Source: Halomonas sp. McH1-25
GTDB lineage: Bacteria > Pseudomonadota > Gammaproteobacteria > Pseudomonadales > Halomonadaceae
Assembly: GCF_022348165.1 (NCBI RefSeq)
Contig: NZ_JAKRFI010000004.1
Span: 248,001-312,000 of the forward strand
Reading direction: 5' to 3'
DNA length: 64,000 nt
Positions 45,709-54,275 of this stretch are shown here, one piece after another. The position numbers were made by a program, and so were the translations under genes. The notes under the pieces are model-generated. The model saw only the letters and a program-made list of their open reading frames with translations. It was not told where the DNA came from and searched no databases. Numbering within the stretch: the stretch's first letter is position 1; each line of letters starts with the position of its first letter.

Positions 45709-48134
45709 GAACGCTCCCCGCCCGGCTTTCCGCTACGCCGAGACTTGTTGTTGTCGCCACTCTGATCACGCTCCTTACGGCCGGGTCTGGGGCGACGGCG
45801 GCGTGGGCGCTTTGCCCCCTTGTCATTCTTGTCGCTGCGATCCCCCTCGGCATTGGCCTTGGGCTTGCGCGGCTGGCGCTGTTTGCGCGGCATGTCGCCG
45901 ACCAGTTCGAAATCGATCTTGCGCTCGTCGAGATCGACCCGTGCGACCTGCACCGTCACTCCATCGCCCAGGCGGTAGGAAATGCCGCCGCGCTCGCCCT
46001 TGAGGCGGTGCTTCTCGGCCTCGTAGTGATAGTAATCGGAAGGCAGGGAGGTGACATGCACCAAGCCTTCCACATAGACCTCGTCGAGGCGCACGAAAAT
46101 GCCGAACTGAGTGACCGAGGCGATGGTACCTTCGAAGACCTCACCGACCTTGTCGGACATGAACTCGCACTTGAGCCAGTCAGTCACGTCACGGGTAGCG
46201 TCATCGGCGCGCCGCTCGGTCATCGAGCAGTGCTCGCCGAGCTCGACCATCTGCTCGAAGGTGTACGGGCACCACTTGCTCGGTTTCTCCACCGGCGCAC
46301 CCTCGGCACGCTGTACGGTTGAGGTTTGCCGAGGCCCACGGATCACCGAGCGAATGGCACGGTGTACCAGCAGGTCGGGGTAGCGGCGAATCGGCGAGGT
46401 GAAGTGCGCATAGGCCGGATAGGCCAGCCCGAAGTGCCCCTCGTTATGCGGCGAATAGACTGCCTGACTCATCGAGCGCAGCATTACCGTCTGGATGATG
46501 TCGGCATCGGGGCGATCCTTGATCACTTCGCGTAACTGCTGATAATCCTGCGGGGTCGGATCGTCGCCGCCGCCCAGCGTCAGCCCCAACTCGTTGAGGA
46601 ACAGACGCAGCTTGTCGAGGCGTTCGGGTGCAGGCGGTTCGTGGATACGGTACAGCGCCGGCAGATCGTGCTTGTCGAGGAAACGCGCAGTCGCCACGTT
46701 GGCGGCCAGCATGCACTCCTCGATCAGCTTGTGGGCATCGTTGCGCGACCGCGGCACGATGGTCTCGATCTTGCGTTCGCTATTGAACAGTATCTGGGTT
46801 TCGGTGGTCTCGAAATCGATCGCGCCGCGCTCCCCGCGGGAAAGGCGCAACAGCTTGTAAAGCTCGTGCAGGTTTTTAAGCGACGGCACCAGCGACTCGT
46901 AACGCTGGCAGAGCTCCTGCCCTTCCGGGCTATCCGGCGACTCCAGCATTTCGCCGACCTGGGTGTAGGTCAGGCGCGCATGCGAGCGTATTACCGCCTC
47001 GTAGAACTTGTAGCGGCTGATGGCCCCGGACTTGGAGATGTTCATCTCGCAAACCAGCGTCAGGCGGTCGACCTCGGGATTGAGCGAACACAGGCCATTG
47101 GAGAGCAGCTCGGGCAGCATCGGCACGACCTGTCCCGGAAAATACACCGAGTTGCCGCGGACATGCGCCTCTTCGTCCAGGGCCGTGCCCGGACGCACGT
47201 AATGCGAGACGTCGGCGATCGCTACGATCAGCTTCCAACTGCCCGAGCGCGTCTTCCAGGCGCAGACCGCATCGTCGAAGTCCTTGGCGTCCTCACCATC
47301 GATGGTGACCAGCGGAAAATCGCGCAGATCGATACGATGCCGCTTGTCGGCTTCGACGACCTCCGCCGACATACCGGCGATTTCGGCTTCGACCTCGGGC
47401 GGAAACTCGGCGGGAATGTCATGGCTGCGAATGGCGATGTCGATCTCCATCCCCGGATCCATGCGTTCGCCCAGCACTTCCACCACCTCGCCGGTGGGTT
47501 GGATGCGAGTTTCGGGCTGCTGGGTGATGCGTACCGAGACGATCTGCCCGTCACGGGCCCCACCAGTGGCACTGTTGGGAATGATGATTTCCTGGGCGAT
47601 ACGCGAGTTCTCGGGAATCAACAGGCCGAACTCGCTGGAACGCTCGCGGTAGATGCCGACAAGGGTCTGCGTATTGCGGGCCAGCACCTCGACGATGGTG
47701 GCCTCGTCGCGCCCACGGCGATCGCGTCCACTGACGCGCACCAGCACATGATCGCCATGGAAGACCCGACGCATTTGCCGAGGCGGAATCACCAGGTCAG
47801 GTTTTTTGCCGTCGTCGCGGATCAGAAAACCGATCCCGTCGCGGTGACCGAGTACCCGCCCCTTGATCAGATCGAGCTTGTCGATCAGCGCATAGGCACC
47901 GCGCCGGTTACGCAGCACCTGGCCGTCGCGCTCCATGGCTGCCAGGCGACGGCGCACCGCCTCCATCTGGTCCTCGTCATCCAGGCCCAGCATACGGCTC
48001 ATGTTTTCGTGAGTGATGGGCTTGCCATACTCCTCGAGCCGTTCGAGCAGGTACTCCCGGCTGGGCACCGGCTTGTCGTACTTGTGAGCTTCACGTTCCG
48101 CATTCGGATCGTCGCTTAACGTCCAATGGTTCAT
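45705..48134 (-). CDS. rnr: Ribonuclease R
   Basis: 3'-5' exoribonuclease that degrades structured RNA and helps trans-translation. The ATG at 48134 has an AAGGAAG site and gives 809 aa. Order: N-terminal winged helix (about 20-90), cold-shock domains, the RNB catalytic core with DGEDAKDFDDAV (metal-binding aspartates), an S1 domain (FEGTIASVTQFGIFVRL) and a highly basic C-terminal tail (RRRRPRPGRKERD). It is divergent from the tRNA-Leu array. Confidence 0.98.
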   Translation of the reverse strand: MNHWTLSDDPNAEREAHKYDKPVPSREYLLERLEEYGKPITHENMSRMLGLDDEDQMEAVRRRLAAMERDGQVLRNRRGAYALIDKLDLIKGRVLGHRDGIGFLIRDDGKKPDLVIPPRQMRRVFHGDHVLVRVSGRDRRGRDEATIVEVLARNTQTLVGIYRERSSEFGLLIPENSRIAQEIIIPNSATGGARDGQIVSVRITQQPETRIQPTGEVVEVLGERMDPGMEIDIAIRSHDIPAEFPPEVEAEIAGMSAEVVEADKRHRIDLRDFPLVTIDGEDAKDFDDAVCAWKTRSGSWKLIVAIADVSHYVRPGTALDEEAHVRGNSVYFPGQVVPMLPELLSNGLCSLNPEVDRLTLVCEMNISKSGAISRYKFYEAVIRSHARLTYTQVGEMLESPDSPEGQELCQRYESLVPSLKNLHELYKLLRLSRGERGAIDFETTETQILFNSERKIETIVPRSRNDAHKLIEECMLAANVATARFLDKHDLPALYRIHEPPAPERLDKLRLFLNELGLTLGGGDDPTPQDYQQLREVIKDRPDADIIQTVMLRSMSQAVYSPHNEGHFGLAYPAYAHFTSPIRRYPDLLVHRAIRSVIRGPRQTSTVQRAEGAPVEKPSKWCPYTFEQMVELGEHCSMTERRADDATRDVTDWLKCEFMSDKVGEVFEGTIASVTQFGIFVRLDEVYVEGLVHVTSLPSDYYHYEAEKHRLKGERGGISYRLGDGVTVQVARVDLDERKIDFELVGDMPRKQRQPRKPKANAEGDRSDKNDKGAKRPRRRRPRPGRKERDQSGDNNKSRRSGKPGGERS

Positions 48135-48292
48135 CGTTGTCGTGCTTCCTTGTAGATAGAATGGGCGAGCGGCAGCGGGCGTGGGGCGAATTGAGGGCAG
48201 TAAATCATGCCTGCAGTATAACCCCCTGTGCATAACGACCCAACCATGGGCATCCCGTGCCGATTTTTCTTCTACCCATACCGCTTGCCCTC

Positions 48293-48320
48293 TTGCAATC
48301 CCACGCAAAATCGGTAAGAT
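48293..48320 (+). promoter_or_regulatory. Promoter of the tRNA-Leu array
   Basis: TTGCAA (48293-48298), 16-bp spacer, TAAGAT (48315-48320), 12 bp before the first tRNA-Leu. It matches sigma-70 consensus at both elements. Confidence 0.65.
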
Positions 48321-48332
48321 GCGTGGCCACTT

Positions 48333-48419
48333 GCCCAGATGGCGGAATTGGTAGACGCGCTAGCTTCAGGTGCTAGTGTCCTTACGGACGTGGAGGTTCA
48401 AGTCCTCTTCTGGGCACCA
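48333..48419 (+). tRNA. tRNA-Leu(CAG), copy 1
   Basis: 87 nt with encoded CCA. The anticodon loop TTCAGGT gives CAG; the long variable arm (GTGTCCTTACGGACG) is typical of tRNA-Leu. It closes with an A-T pair (GCCCAGA/TCTGGGC) where copies 2 and 3 have G-C, a compensated change. The spacer after it (48420-48485) holds several small hairpins, e.g. GGGGC-GAAA-GCCCC. Confidence 0.97.
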
Positions 48420-48494
48420 AATCGATGCTTCTACGGTATTACGTGAAGCGTCGGGGCGAAAGCCCCACCCTGGCACAGCCAGATTCTCATGTTC

Positions 48495-48581
48495 GCCCAG
48501 GTGGCGGAATTGGTAGACGCGCTAGCTTCAGGTGCTAGTGTCCTTACGGACGTGGAGGTTCAAGTCCTCTCCTGGGCACCA
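48495..48581 (+). tRNA. tRNA-Leu(CAG), copy 2
   Basis: 87 nt with CCA, acceptor GCCCAGG/CCTGGGC. The flanks form an extra inverted repeat: CTCATGTTC (48486-48494) upstream pairs with GAACATGAG (48585-48593) downstream. Confidence 0.97.
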
Positions 48582-48609
48582 CGCGAACATGAGCCTATGA
48601 CGATGATGC

Positions 48610-48696
48610 GCCCAGGTGGCGGAATTGGTAGACGCGCTAGCTTCAGGTGCTAGTGTCCTTACGGACGTGGAGGTTCAAGTCCTCTCCTGGGCACCA
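48610..48696 (+). tRNA. tRNA-Leu(CAG), copy 3
   Basis: 87 nt with CCA, identical to copy 2. The flanks form a different inverted repeat, GATGATGC (48602-48609) with GCATCATC (48702-48709). Confidence 0.97.
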
Positions 48697-48732
48697 TTCT
48701 CGCATCATCTCTACTGCACGGTTTCCCGCATG

Positions 48733-48818
48733 CGCCAGGCGACGCAATTGTTGGACGCGTTAGTTTCAGGTAGCAGCCCCCCATTGTCGTAAAGCTTCGA
48801 GTCCTTTTCTGGACACCA
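48733..48818 (+). pseudogene. Degenerate fourth tRNA-Leu copy
   Basis: About 86 nt recognisably derived from the same tRNA: CAATTGTTGGACGCG and TTAGTTTCAGG keep the D-loop and anticodon region, and the end reads GGACACCA. The acceptor stem ends, anticodon stem, variable arm and T-stem no longer pair well, so it is most likely non-functional. Confidence 0.7.
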
Positions 48819-48929
48819 CGCTTCGGTTGTCTTTAGCCCTTCCCGCTTTATCCACACGCGCCGATGTCGCACGTCAGCTTGACGACAACCTCGCTTTTTA
48901 CGGCTTGCTTTTTCGTCTCCAACTGCGCC

Positions 48930-49784
48930 TCAATAACGCGACGGCAACCTAGCCACCTTGTCCAGCGCCCATCCTTCGGAGCGAATGCTTCCCTCGAGTA
49001 CGTTCTCGACGTTATCGGGTAGCAAGGGGAAGAAATCCAGCCCGGTACGCGCCTCGATTTCGTCGATGCTGACCAGGAAACGATCCAAGGGTTCGTTGCC
49101 CTGGACCGTCTGCGGCATCAGGAAGGCCAGTGCCTTGGGCCGTTCACCCGGAACCACCACGATCTTGTAGAACGCCTGGGGCACTTCGACCAGACCGACC
49201 CGGTTGAAAACGTTGGCGAGGAAGTCCGTTGAAAAGACCGGCCCGGTGATCACCTGCACCGCACCGAAGCGCGGCACGAAGTGATCGATCACCACCTCCT
49301 CGAGACGCTGCCAGAGCCGCCGGTTGAGGTCGGGCCGTTGCGGCGAGACGTTCGACATCAGGAAGGTGTCGCGCTGCGCTTCGGCACCATGCACCCGGGC
49401 AATCGCATAGTTCGGCGCCAAATGGCCACGATCGTAACCGCTGCCGAAATAGCTGTCGGGCATGACCGGCCATAGCGTTCGCCAATCCCGGCGGAAATCG
49501 GGCCGTGAACCGATTCTTGCATCATCGACGCGATGCAGGCGATAGCTGACCCATAATGGATTGACGCGCACATCGGACCAACCGATCAGCACGCCTTCAT
49601 TGCGCAAGACGCGGTGAAAATTGGTCAGCCCGGGCTCGTCCCAGGTGGTTACCCCCATCCAGCTCAGGCGATCCCTGACATCCTGCTCCTGCCAGTACCA
49701 CAAGCCGCTGGCGACCATCACGAACAGTAGGGAAACGCCCAGATTGCGCACTTGGCGCCGGACGAACGGCAAGGAAGATATCAT
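48930..49784 (-). CDS. DNA/RNA non-specific endonuclease (DRGH type), membrane-anchored
   Basis: 284 aa from the ATG at 49784. A single hydrophobic segment near the N-terminus (about 15-35) suggests anchoring or secretion. GYDRGHLAPN carries the catalytic His of the beta-beta-alpha-metal (Serratia nuclease) family, followed by LMSNVSPQRPDLNRRLW with the metal-binding Asn. Such enzymes cut DNA and RNA outside the cytoplasm. No immunity gene is obvious next to it. It is convergent with the tRNA-Leu array. Confidence 0.88.
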   Translation of the reverse strand: MISSLPFVRRQVRNLGVSLLFVMVASGLWYWQEQDVRDRLSWMGVTTWDEPGLTNFHRVLRNEGVLIGWSDVRVNPLWVSYRLHRVDDARIGSRPDFRRDWRTLWPVMPDSYFGSGYDRGHLAPNYAIARVHGAEAQRDTFLMSNVSPQRPDLNRRLWQRLEEVVIDHFVPRFGAVQVITGPVFSTDFLANVFNRVGLVEVPQAFYKIVVVPGERPKALAFLMPQTVQGNEPLDRFLVSIDEIEARTGLDFFPLLPDNVENVLEGSIRSEGWALDKVARLPSRY

Positions 49785-49868
49785 GCGTGCAGGACTATCC
49801 AAGAGCGACGTTAACCTGACCGGCAATGGCCCGGGCAGGCAAGGAAAAGCGGCAAACGCTTGGCCGGG

Positions 49869-50144
49869 TCAGAGCCCGACACTGAACATGGTTTCCAGGT
49901 CATGGCGGGAATGGACCTGCATGGCATTGAGCGTCTCGGTGTCGCGTATCCCTTCGACCTTCATGAGGCGGACGGTAACTAGCTCCGCCAGCGACTCGAA
50001 ATCACGAGTGCGGGCAATGGCCACAAGGTCATAGCGACCGCAGGTCGAATAGACTTCACTGATCCCGTCCACCTCAGCCAGGCGCTGGGCGACGGCCTGG
50101 ATCTGGCCTTTTTCGGCATTGATCAGAATCACGGCGTTCTGCAT
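49869..50144 (-). CDS. Stand-alone Lrp/AsnC ligand-binding (RAM) domain protein
   Basis: 91 aa matching only the C-terminal effector-binding domain of Lrp/AsnC regulators (AVILINAEKGQIQAVAQRLA; STCGRYDLVAIA); there is no helix-turn-helix. Related single-domain RAM proteins occur widely and probably bind amino acids and oligomerise. An AGGAG site precedes the ATG. It is downstream of ogt on the same strand. Confidence 0.8.
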   Translation of the reverse strand: MQNAVILINAEKGQIQAVAQRLAEVDGISEVYSTCGRYDLVAIARTRDFESLAELVTVRLMKVEGIRDTETLNAMQVHSRHDLETMFSVGL

Positions 50145-50204
50145 CGTTCGACTCCTGAGCTGACGTGGCGGCCAGTATATCAGCCCTGGCCGGTACAGAG
50201 CATG

Positions 50205-50684
50205 TCACTGCAGGGCGGCAGCGCCACTTTCCATGTCGAGCAGCCGTTGCTTGAGGACTCCCCCGCCGCTGTAGCTGCCGATTCCCCGGGCAGCGACCAG
50301 CCGATGGCAAGGGATCAAGATCGGTAGCGGGTTGGCGGCGCTGGCACTGCTCACGGCAATCACAGGCTTGCCCTGTCCCAGGCGCTGGGCCAGCTCGCCA
50401 TACGTTCGCGTCTGCCCATAGGGAATGCGCATCACTGCCGCCCAGACTTCTCGCTGGGCTTCACTCCCCTCGGGCGCCACGTCGACATTGAAGCTGCGGC
50501 GGCGCCCAGCCAGGTAAGCCAGCACTTCCTCGCGCGCCTCCGCCAACGAGTCGTCATCGCGTTGCCACTGGTCCCTCTCGACCAACGGCGACTTTTCATC
50601 GAGAAAACACAGGCGCCGCAGGCCGCGCTTGTCACCTGCCAGCAGCAGCTCGCCCAGCGGACTCGAGAAAATCGTGTAATGCAT
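50205..50684 (-). CDS. ogt: Methylated-DNA-protein cysteine methyltransferase
   Basis: 159 aa. Suicide repair enzyme for O6-methylguanine. The acceptor Cys is C126 in LIPCHRLVAA, and the YGELAQRLG DNA-binding helix is present. The ATG at 50684 is chosen (MHYTIFSSPLGELLLAG). No Ada regulatory domain is fused, so it is the Ogt type. Confidence 0.94.
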   Translation of the reverse strand: MHYTIFSSPLGELLLAGDKRGLRRLCFLDEKSPLVERDQWQRDDDSLAEAREEVLAYLAGRRRSFNVDVAPEGSEAQREVWAAVMRIPYGQTRTYGELAQRLGQGKPVIAVSSASAANPLPILIPCHRLVAARGIGSYSGGGVLKQRLLDMESGAAALQ

Positions 50685-50908
50685 GCCATCTCCTTGCTTT
50701 CCCGACCGATAACACCGCGACGGATTGCCACACAGCAAACGGGGCCATAGTGGACAAGGCCCCGCTTACACTAGGATAGAAGAGTCGGAGGGTAGCGCAC
50801 TTCGACCGGTCGCTACAGGCATCGCTCCGCAGCGACACGCAGATAGAGACGGAAAACCGTCCATACATACCCGTGATCGGCATAACTACCACAACTCAAG
50901 GAGACACC

Positions 50909-51223
50909 ATGGCCAAGCAAAGTCGTCGCGACTTCATACGACACAGCCTACTGGGGCTCGCCGCCCTGCCACTGGGTGCCGGCATTCTCTCCCAACGCGT
51001 CTTGGCGCAGGAGCTTCCCCCTCTCGATCCGGAGAACCCCCAGGCCAAGGCGCTCAACTATGTCACTGACGCCCAGCAGGCCAGTGATCATCCGGCGTTC
51101 TCGCCAGGCGAGCACTGCGCCAATTGCATGTTCTTCAAGGAAGCCAACGACGGGTGCCAACTGTTCCCGCAACACAGCGTGGCGCCCGAGGGCTGGTGCC
51201 AGTCCTGGACCAAGCAGCCCTGA
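50909..51223 (+). CDS. High-potential iron-sulfur protein (HiPIP)
   Basis: Small periplasmic electron carrier of 104 aa. A Tat signal (RRDFIRHSLLGLAALP) ends near residue 34. The four cluster cysteines are C70, C73, C83 and C97 in CxxC...GC...WC order, as in HiPIPs with a [4Fe-4S] cluster. An AAGGAG site precedes the ATG. It may feed a terminal oxidase; a cbb3 oxidase is about 11 kb away, but no direct link is shown. A near-perfect terminator hairpin follows. Confidence 0.93.
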   Translation: MAKQSRRDFIRHSLLGLAALPLGAGILSQRVLAQELPPLDPENPQAKALNYVTDAQQASDHPAFSPGEHCANCMFFKEANDGCQLFPQHSVAPEGWCQSWTKQP

Positions 51224-51240
51224 TCGGCTGACTTGAAACC

Positions 51241-51278
51241 CAACGCAAAGCGCCGGCAGATGCCGGCGCTTTGCGTTG
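51241..51278. terminator. 38-bp perfect inverted repeat between HiPIP and spoVR
   Basis: Two 18-bp arms (51241-51258 and 51261-51278) match perfectly around GA. It lies between convergent genes and probably terminates both. There is no long U-tract, but the stem contains AAAG/CTTT near its base. Confidence 0.8.
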
Positions 51279-51288
51279 CAAGCTCTGT

Positions 51289-52842
51289 TCAGCCTCGCTC
51301 ACCGTCATGCTCGGGTAGCGGCCATTGATAGCGCCGCACGATCTCTTCGCCTTCCTGCGACTCCAATCTCACCGGAAAGCCCCATAGCTGATGCAAGTGA
51401 CGCATGACCGGATAAACGCTCTTGGCCAGCGGCCGCCGCCGGTCCTGTACGTGGCGCAGGATCAATGATCGATCGCCGCGAATATTGGCTTCCCAGACCT
51501 GAATGTTGGGCTCGCGTACCGATAGGGCGTACTGTGTCGACAGCGCCTCGCGAATCCGCTGGTAGCCGCGTTCATCGTGAATCGCCTCGATGGTCAGCAT
51601 CTCGTCGCGGTCGTCATCGACCAGTGAGAATAGCTTGAGGTCACGCATCACCTTGGGCGACAGGAATTGCTGAATGAAGGATTCGTCCTTGAAGTTACGC
51701 ATTGCGAAATGCAGCGTCTCGAGCCAGTCGCTGCCCGCCATGTCGGGGAACCACTGTCGATCCTCGTCGGTCGGCTCCTGGCAGATACGCTTGATGTCGC
51801 TGAACATGGCAAACCCCAACGCATAGGGATTGATGCCGTTGTAGTAGGGGCTATCGAACTCCGGCTGGTTGACCACGGCCGTATGGGACTGCAGAAACTC
51901 CAGCATCAAGCCCTCGTCGACCAGCCCCTCATCGTACATACGATGCATCAGCGTGTAGTGCCAGAACGTGGCCCAACCTTCGTTCATCACCTGGGTCTGG
52001 CGCTGAGGATAAAAATACTGCGCCAGTTTGCGGACGATGCGGACGATTTCACGCTGCCAAGGTGCCAATAGCGGCGCATTCTTTTCGATGAAGTAGAGCA
52101 GGTTCTCCTGAGGCTCGGCCGGATAGCGCCCTTGCTGATGGAGGCCCAACGGATCCTCCTCGTCATCGTCCCCCAGCGCCTCGCTATGCTCCTGTGGAGT
52201 GGGAATGGTTCGCCATAGCAGGTTGATCTGAGATTGCAGATAGGCCTCGCGCTCGACCTGCCGCCTCGCCTCTTCCTCCGCCGAAATCGGCGAGGGCCGC
52301 TTGTAGCGATCGACCCCATAGTTCTGCAGGGCATGACAGGCATCGAGCAACTGCTCGACGGCTGTGACCCCATGCCGCTCTTCGCATTCGGAGACGTATT
52401 TCCGGGCGAAGACCAGATAGTCGACGATGGCCGACGCATCGGTCCAGGTGCGGAACAGATAGTTGCCTTTGAAGAAGGAGTTATGGCCATAACAGGCATG
52501 CGCCATGACCAGAACCTGCATCATCAGCGTATTCTCTTCCATGAGATAAGCGATGCACGGATCGGAATTGATCACCAATTCGTAAGCCAGCCCCATCTGT
52601 CCACGCCGATAAGCCTGCTCGACGGCCATGAACTGCTTGCCGAACGACCAGTGATGGTAACCCACCGGCATCCCCACGCTGGCATAGGCATCCATCATTT
52701 GCTCGGAAGTGATGATCTCGATCTGGTTGGGATAGGTGTCCAGCCGGTACTCGTCGGCCAACCGAGCGATCTCGCGCTCATAGTCGGTGATGATCTCGAA
52801 GTTCCAATCGGAGCCGGTAGCAATCGGGGTACGCTTGGTCAT
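51289..52842 (-). CDS. SpoVR family protein
   Basis: 517 aa. Homologue of YcgB/SpoVR; the function in non-sporulating bacteria is unknown. MAHACYGHNSFFKGNY, NEGWATFWHY and YNGINPYALGF are hallmark segments. The ATG at 52842 has an AAAGGAG site. It is the last gene of the prkA-yeaH-spoVR cluster, which is induced by starvation and stationary phase in other bacteria. Confidence 0.94.
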   Translation of the reverse strand: MTKRTPIATGSDWNFEIITDYEREIARLADEYRLDTYPNQIEIITSEQMMDAYASVGMPVGYHHWSFGKQFMAVEQAYRRGQMGLAYELVINSDPCIAYLMEENTLMMQVLVMAHACYGHNSFFKGNYLFRTWTDASAIVDYLVFARKYVSECEERHGVTAVEQLLDACHALQNYGVDRYKRPSPISAEEEARRQVEREAYLQSQINLLWRTIPTPQEHSEALGDDDEEDPLGLHQQGRYPAEPQENLLYFIEKNAPLLAPWQREIVRIVRKLAQYFYPQRQTQVMNEGWATFWHYTLMHRMYDEGLVDEGLMLEFLQSHTAVVNQPEFDSPYYNGINPYALGFAMFSDIKRICQEPTDEDRQWFPDMAGSDWLETLHFAMRNFKDESFIQQFLSPKVMRDLKLFSLVDDDRDEMLTIEAIHDERGYQRIREALSTQYALSVREPNIQVWEANIRGDRSLILRHVQDRRRPLAKSVYPVMRHLHQLWGFPVRLESQEGEEIVRRYQWPLPEHDGERG

Positions 52843-52905
52843 GCTGTCTCCTTTCGGGCCGGACCGGCACACTCAGCGCCCGCCAGGGCCCGTTCATGCC
52901 AGAGC

Positions 52906-54189
52906 TCACTGTTTGACGCGACGCCGAAACAGCTCGCGAAAGACCGGATAGATATCCCCCGCCTCGACGATCTGCCGCATGGCGAAACGCTCGGGGAATT
53001 CGGCCTGGACGCTCTCATACTCTTCCCACAGTGCCTGGTGCGCGTGGGGCGTGATTTCGACGTAAGTGTAGTACTGCAACCGCGGCATCAACGACTGGGC
53101 CAGCAGCTTGCGGCAGGTGGTTGAATCGTCATCCCAGTTGTCGCCGTCGGAGGCCTGCGCAACGTATAGATTCCACTGTGCCGCGGGATAACGGTCCTGC
53201 ACGATTTCGTCGACCAGCGATAGCGCGCTGGAAACGATGGTGCCGCCGGTTTCGCGAGAATAGAAGAACTCCTCCTCGTCGACTTCCTTGGCCGCCGTGT
53301 GGTGACGCACGAAGACCAGCTCCACTTTTTCGTAGTTGCGCTCCAGGAACAGATACAGCAGCAGGAAGAAACGCTTGGCGATGTCCTTGTGCGACTGCGT
53401 CATCGATCCCGACACGTCCATGACGCAGAACATCACCGCCTTGTTGGAAGGCTGCGGCTGGTTGACGAGATTGTTGTAACGCAGGTCGTAGGTATCGATG
53501 AAGGGAACGGACTCGAGACGTTTCTCTAGCCGTTCGACCTCCGCCTTCAATTCGGCAATACGCGCAGGATTGCGCAGCACCGGGTCCTTGCGTTCCTCGG
53601 CTTCGAGGGCTTCCATCGCCTCGCGCAGGGCACGCCGGATCGGCGCGCGCATGGCGATTCGCCGTGCCTGGGCCTCGCGCATCGAACGCACGATGTTCAT
53701 GCGTGCCGGCACGCCCTCCCGGGAAATACCGGCACGTACCGGACGCACCTCCTCGACATCGACCAGCTGCTTGCGCTCCAGGTGCGGCAGCTCCAAGCCG
53801 TCGAACACGAAATCGAGAAACTCCTCGCGAGTCAGCGAGAAGGCGAACTCGTCGGCACCTTCGCCCTGGTTGGAGGCGCTACCCTCACCGGCACCACCGC
53901 CACCGCCTCCCCCACCGGGACGCCTGAGGCGATCCCCTTCGACGAATTCCTTGTTGCCGGGACTGACGATGGTGCGCTGTCCACCCTGGCCATGCTGGAA
54001 CACCGGCTCGGAAATATCGCGCGCCGGTATCGACACCTTCTCGCCGCGCTCCATATCGGTGATCGAGCGCCGGTTGACCGCTTCCTCCACGGAACGCTTG
54101 ATGTGCGTACGATAACGATCCAGAAACCGCTGCCGGTTCACCTCGCTCTTGTGGCGGGCATTCAGACGACGGTCGATGAAATAACTCAT
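52906..54189 (-). CDS. yeaH: YeaH/DUF444 protein with VWA-like domain
   Basis: 427 aa. A poly-glycine linker of eight residues lies near residue 90. The MIDAS motif DVSGSM (about 263) marks a von Willebrand A-like domain. It is encoded with the PrkA kinase and SpoVR, the invariant neighbours of this family. The start at 54189 has GGGAGGT. It is probably the partner or substrate of PrkA; the mechanism is not established. Confidence 0.94.
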   Translation of the reverse strand: MSYFIDRRLNARHKSEVNRQRFLDRYRTHIKRSVEEAVNRRSITDMERGEKVSIPARDISEPVFQHGQGGQRTIVSPGNKEFVEGDRLRRPGGGGGGGGAGEGSASNQGEGADEFAFSLTREEFLDFVFDGLELPHLERKQLVDVEEVRPVRAGISREGVPARMNIVRSMREAQARRIAMRAPIRRALREAMEALEAEERKDPVLRNPARIAELKAEVERLEKRLESVPFIDTYDLRYNNLVNQPQPSNKAVMFCVMDVSGSMTQSHKDIAKRFFLLLYLFLERNYEKVELVFVRHHTAAKEVDEEEFFYSRETGGTIVSSALSLVDEIVQDRYPAAQWNLYVAQASDGDNWDDDSTTCRKLLAQSLMPRLQYYTYVEITPHAHQALWEEYESVQAEFPERFAMRQIVEAGDIYPVFRELFRRRVKQ

Positions 54190-54275
54190 GTCTAGCACCT
54201 CCCCTGCGCAGGATGCGCCGCGGGACGCGGAGCGGCCATGAAGGCCCGCTCCGCCCTGATCCGGCCCCAGCTCGC

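Noticed and set aside
46641-48119. 492-codon open frame opposite rnr
   Set aside because: It lies entirely antisense inside the conserved rnr gene, has no recognisable domain, and arises from high-GC codon bias.
48333-48696. Regular 87-nt near-identical repeats resembling a CRISPR-like array
   Set aside because: The repeats are tRNA-Leu genes with anticodon, variable arm and CCA; there is no cas gene nearby.
53888-53940. Run of glycine codons in yeaH as a possible frameshift or repeat expansion site
   Set aside because: The frame continues into conserved DUF444 sequence on both sides; a glycine-rich linker is normal in this family.
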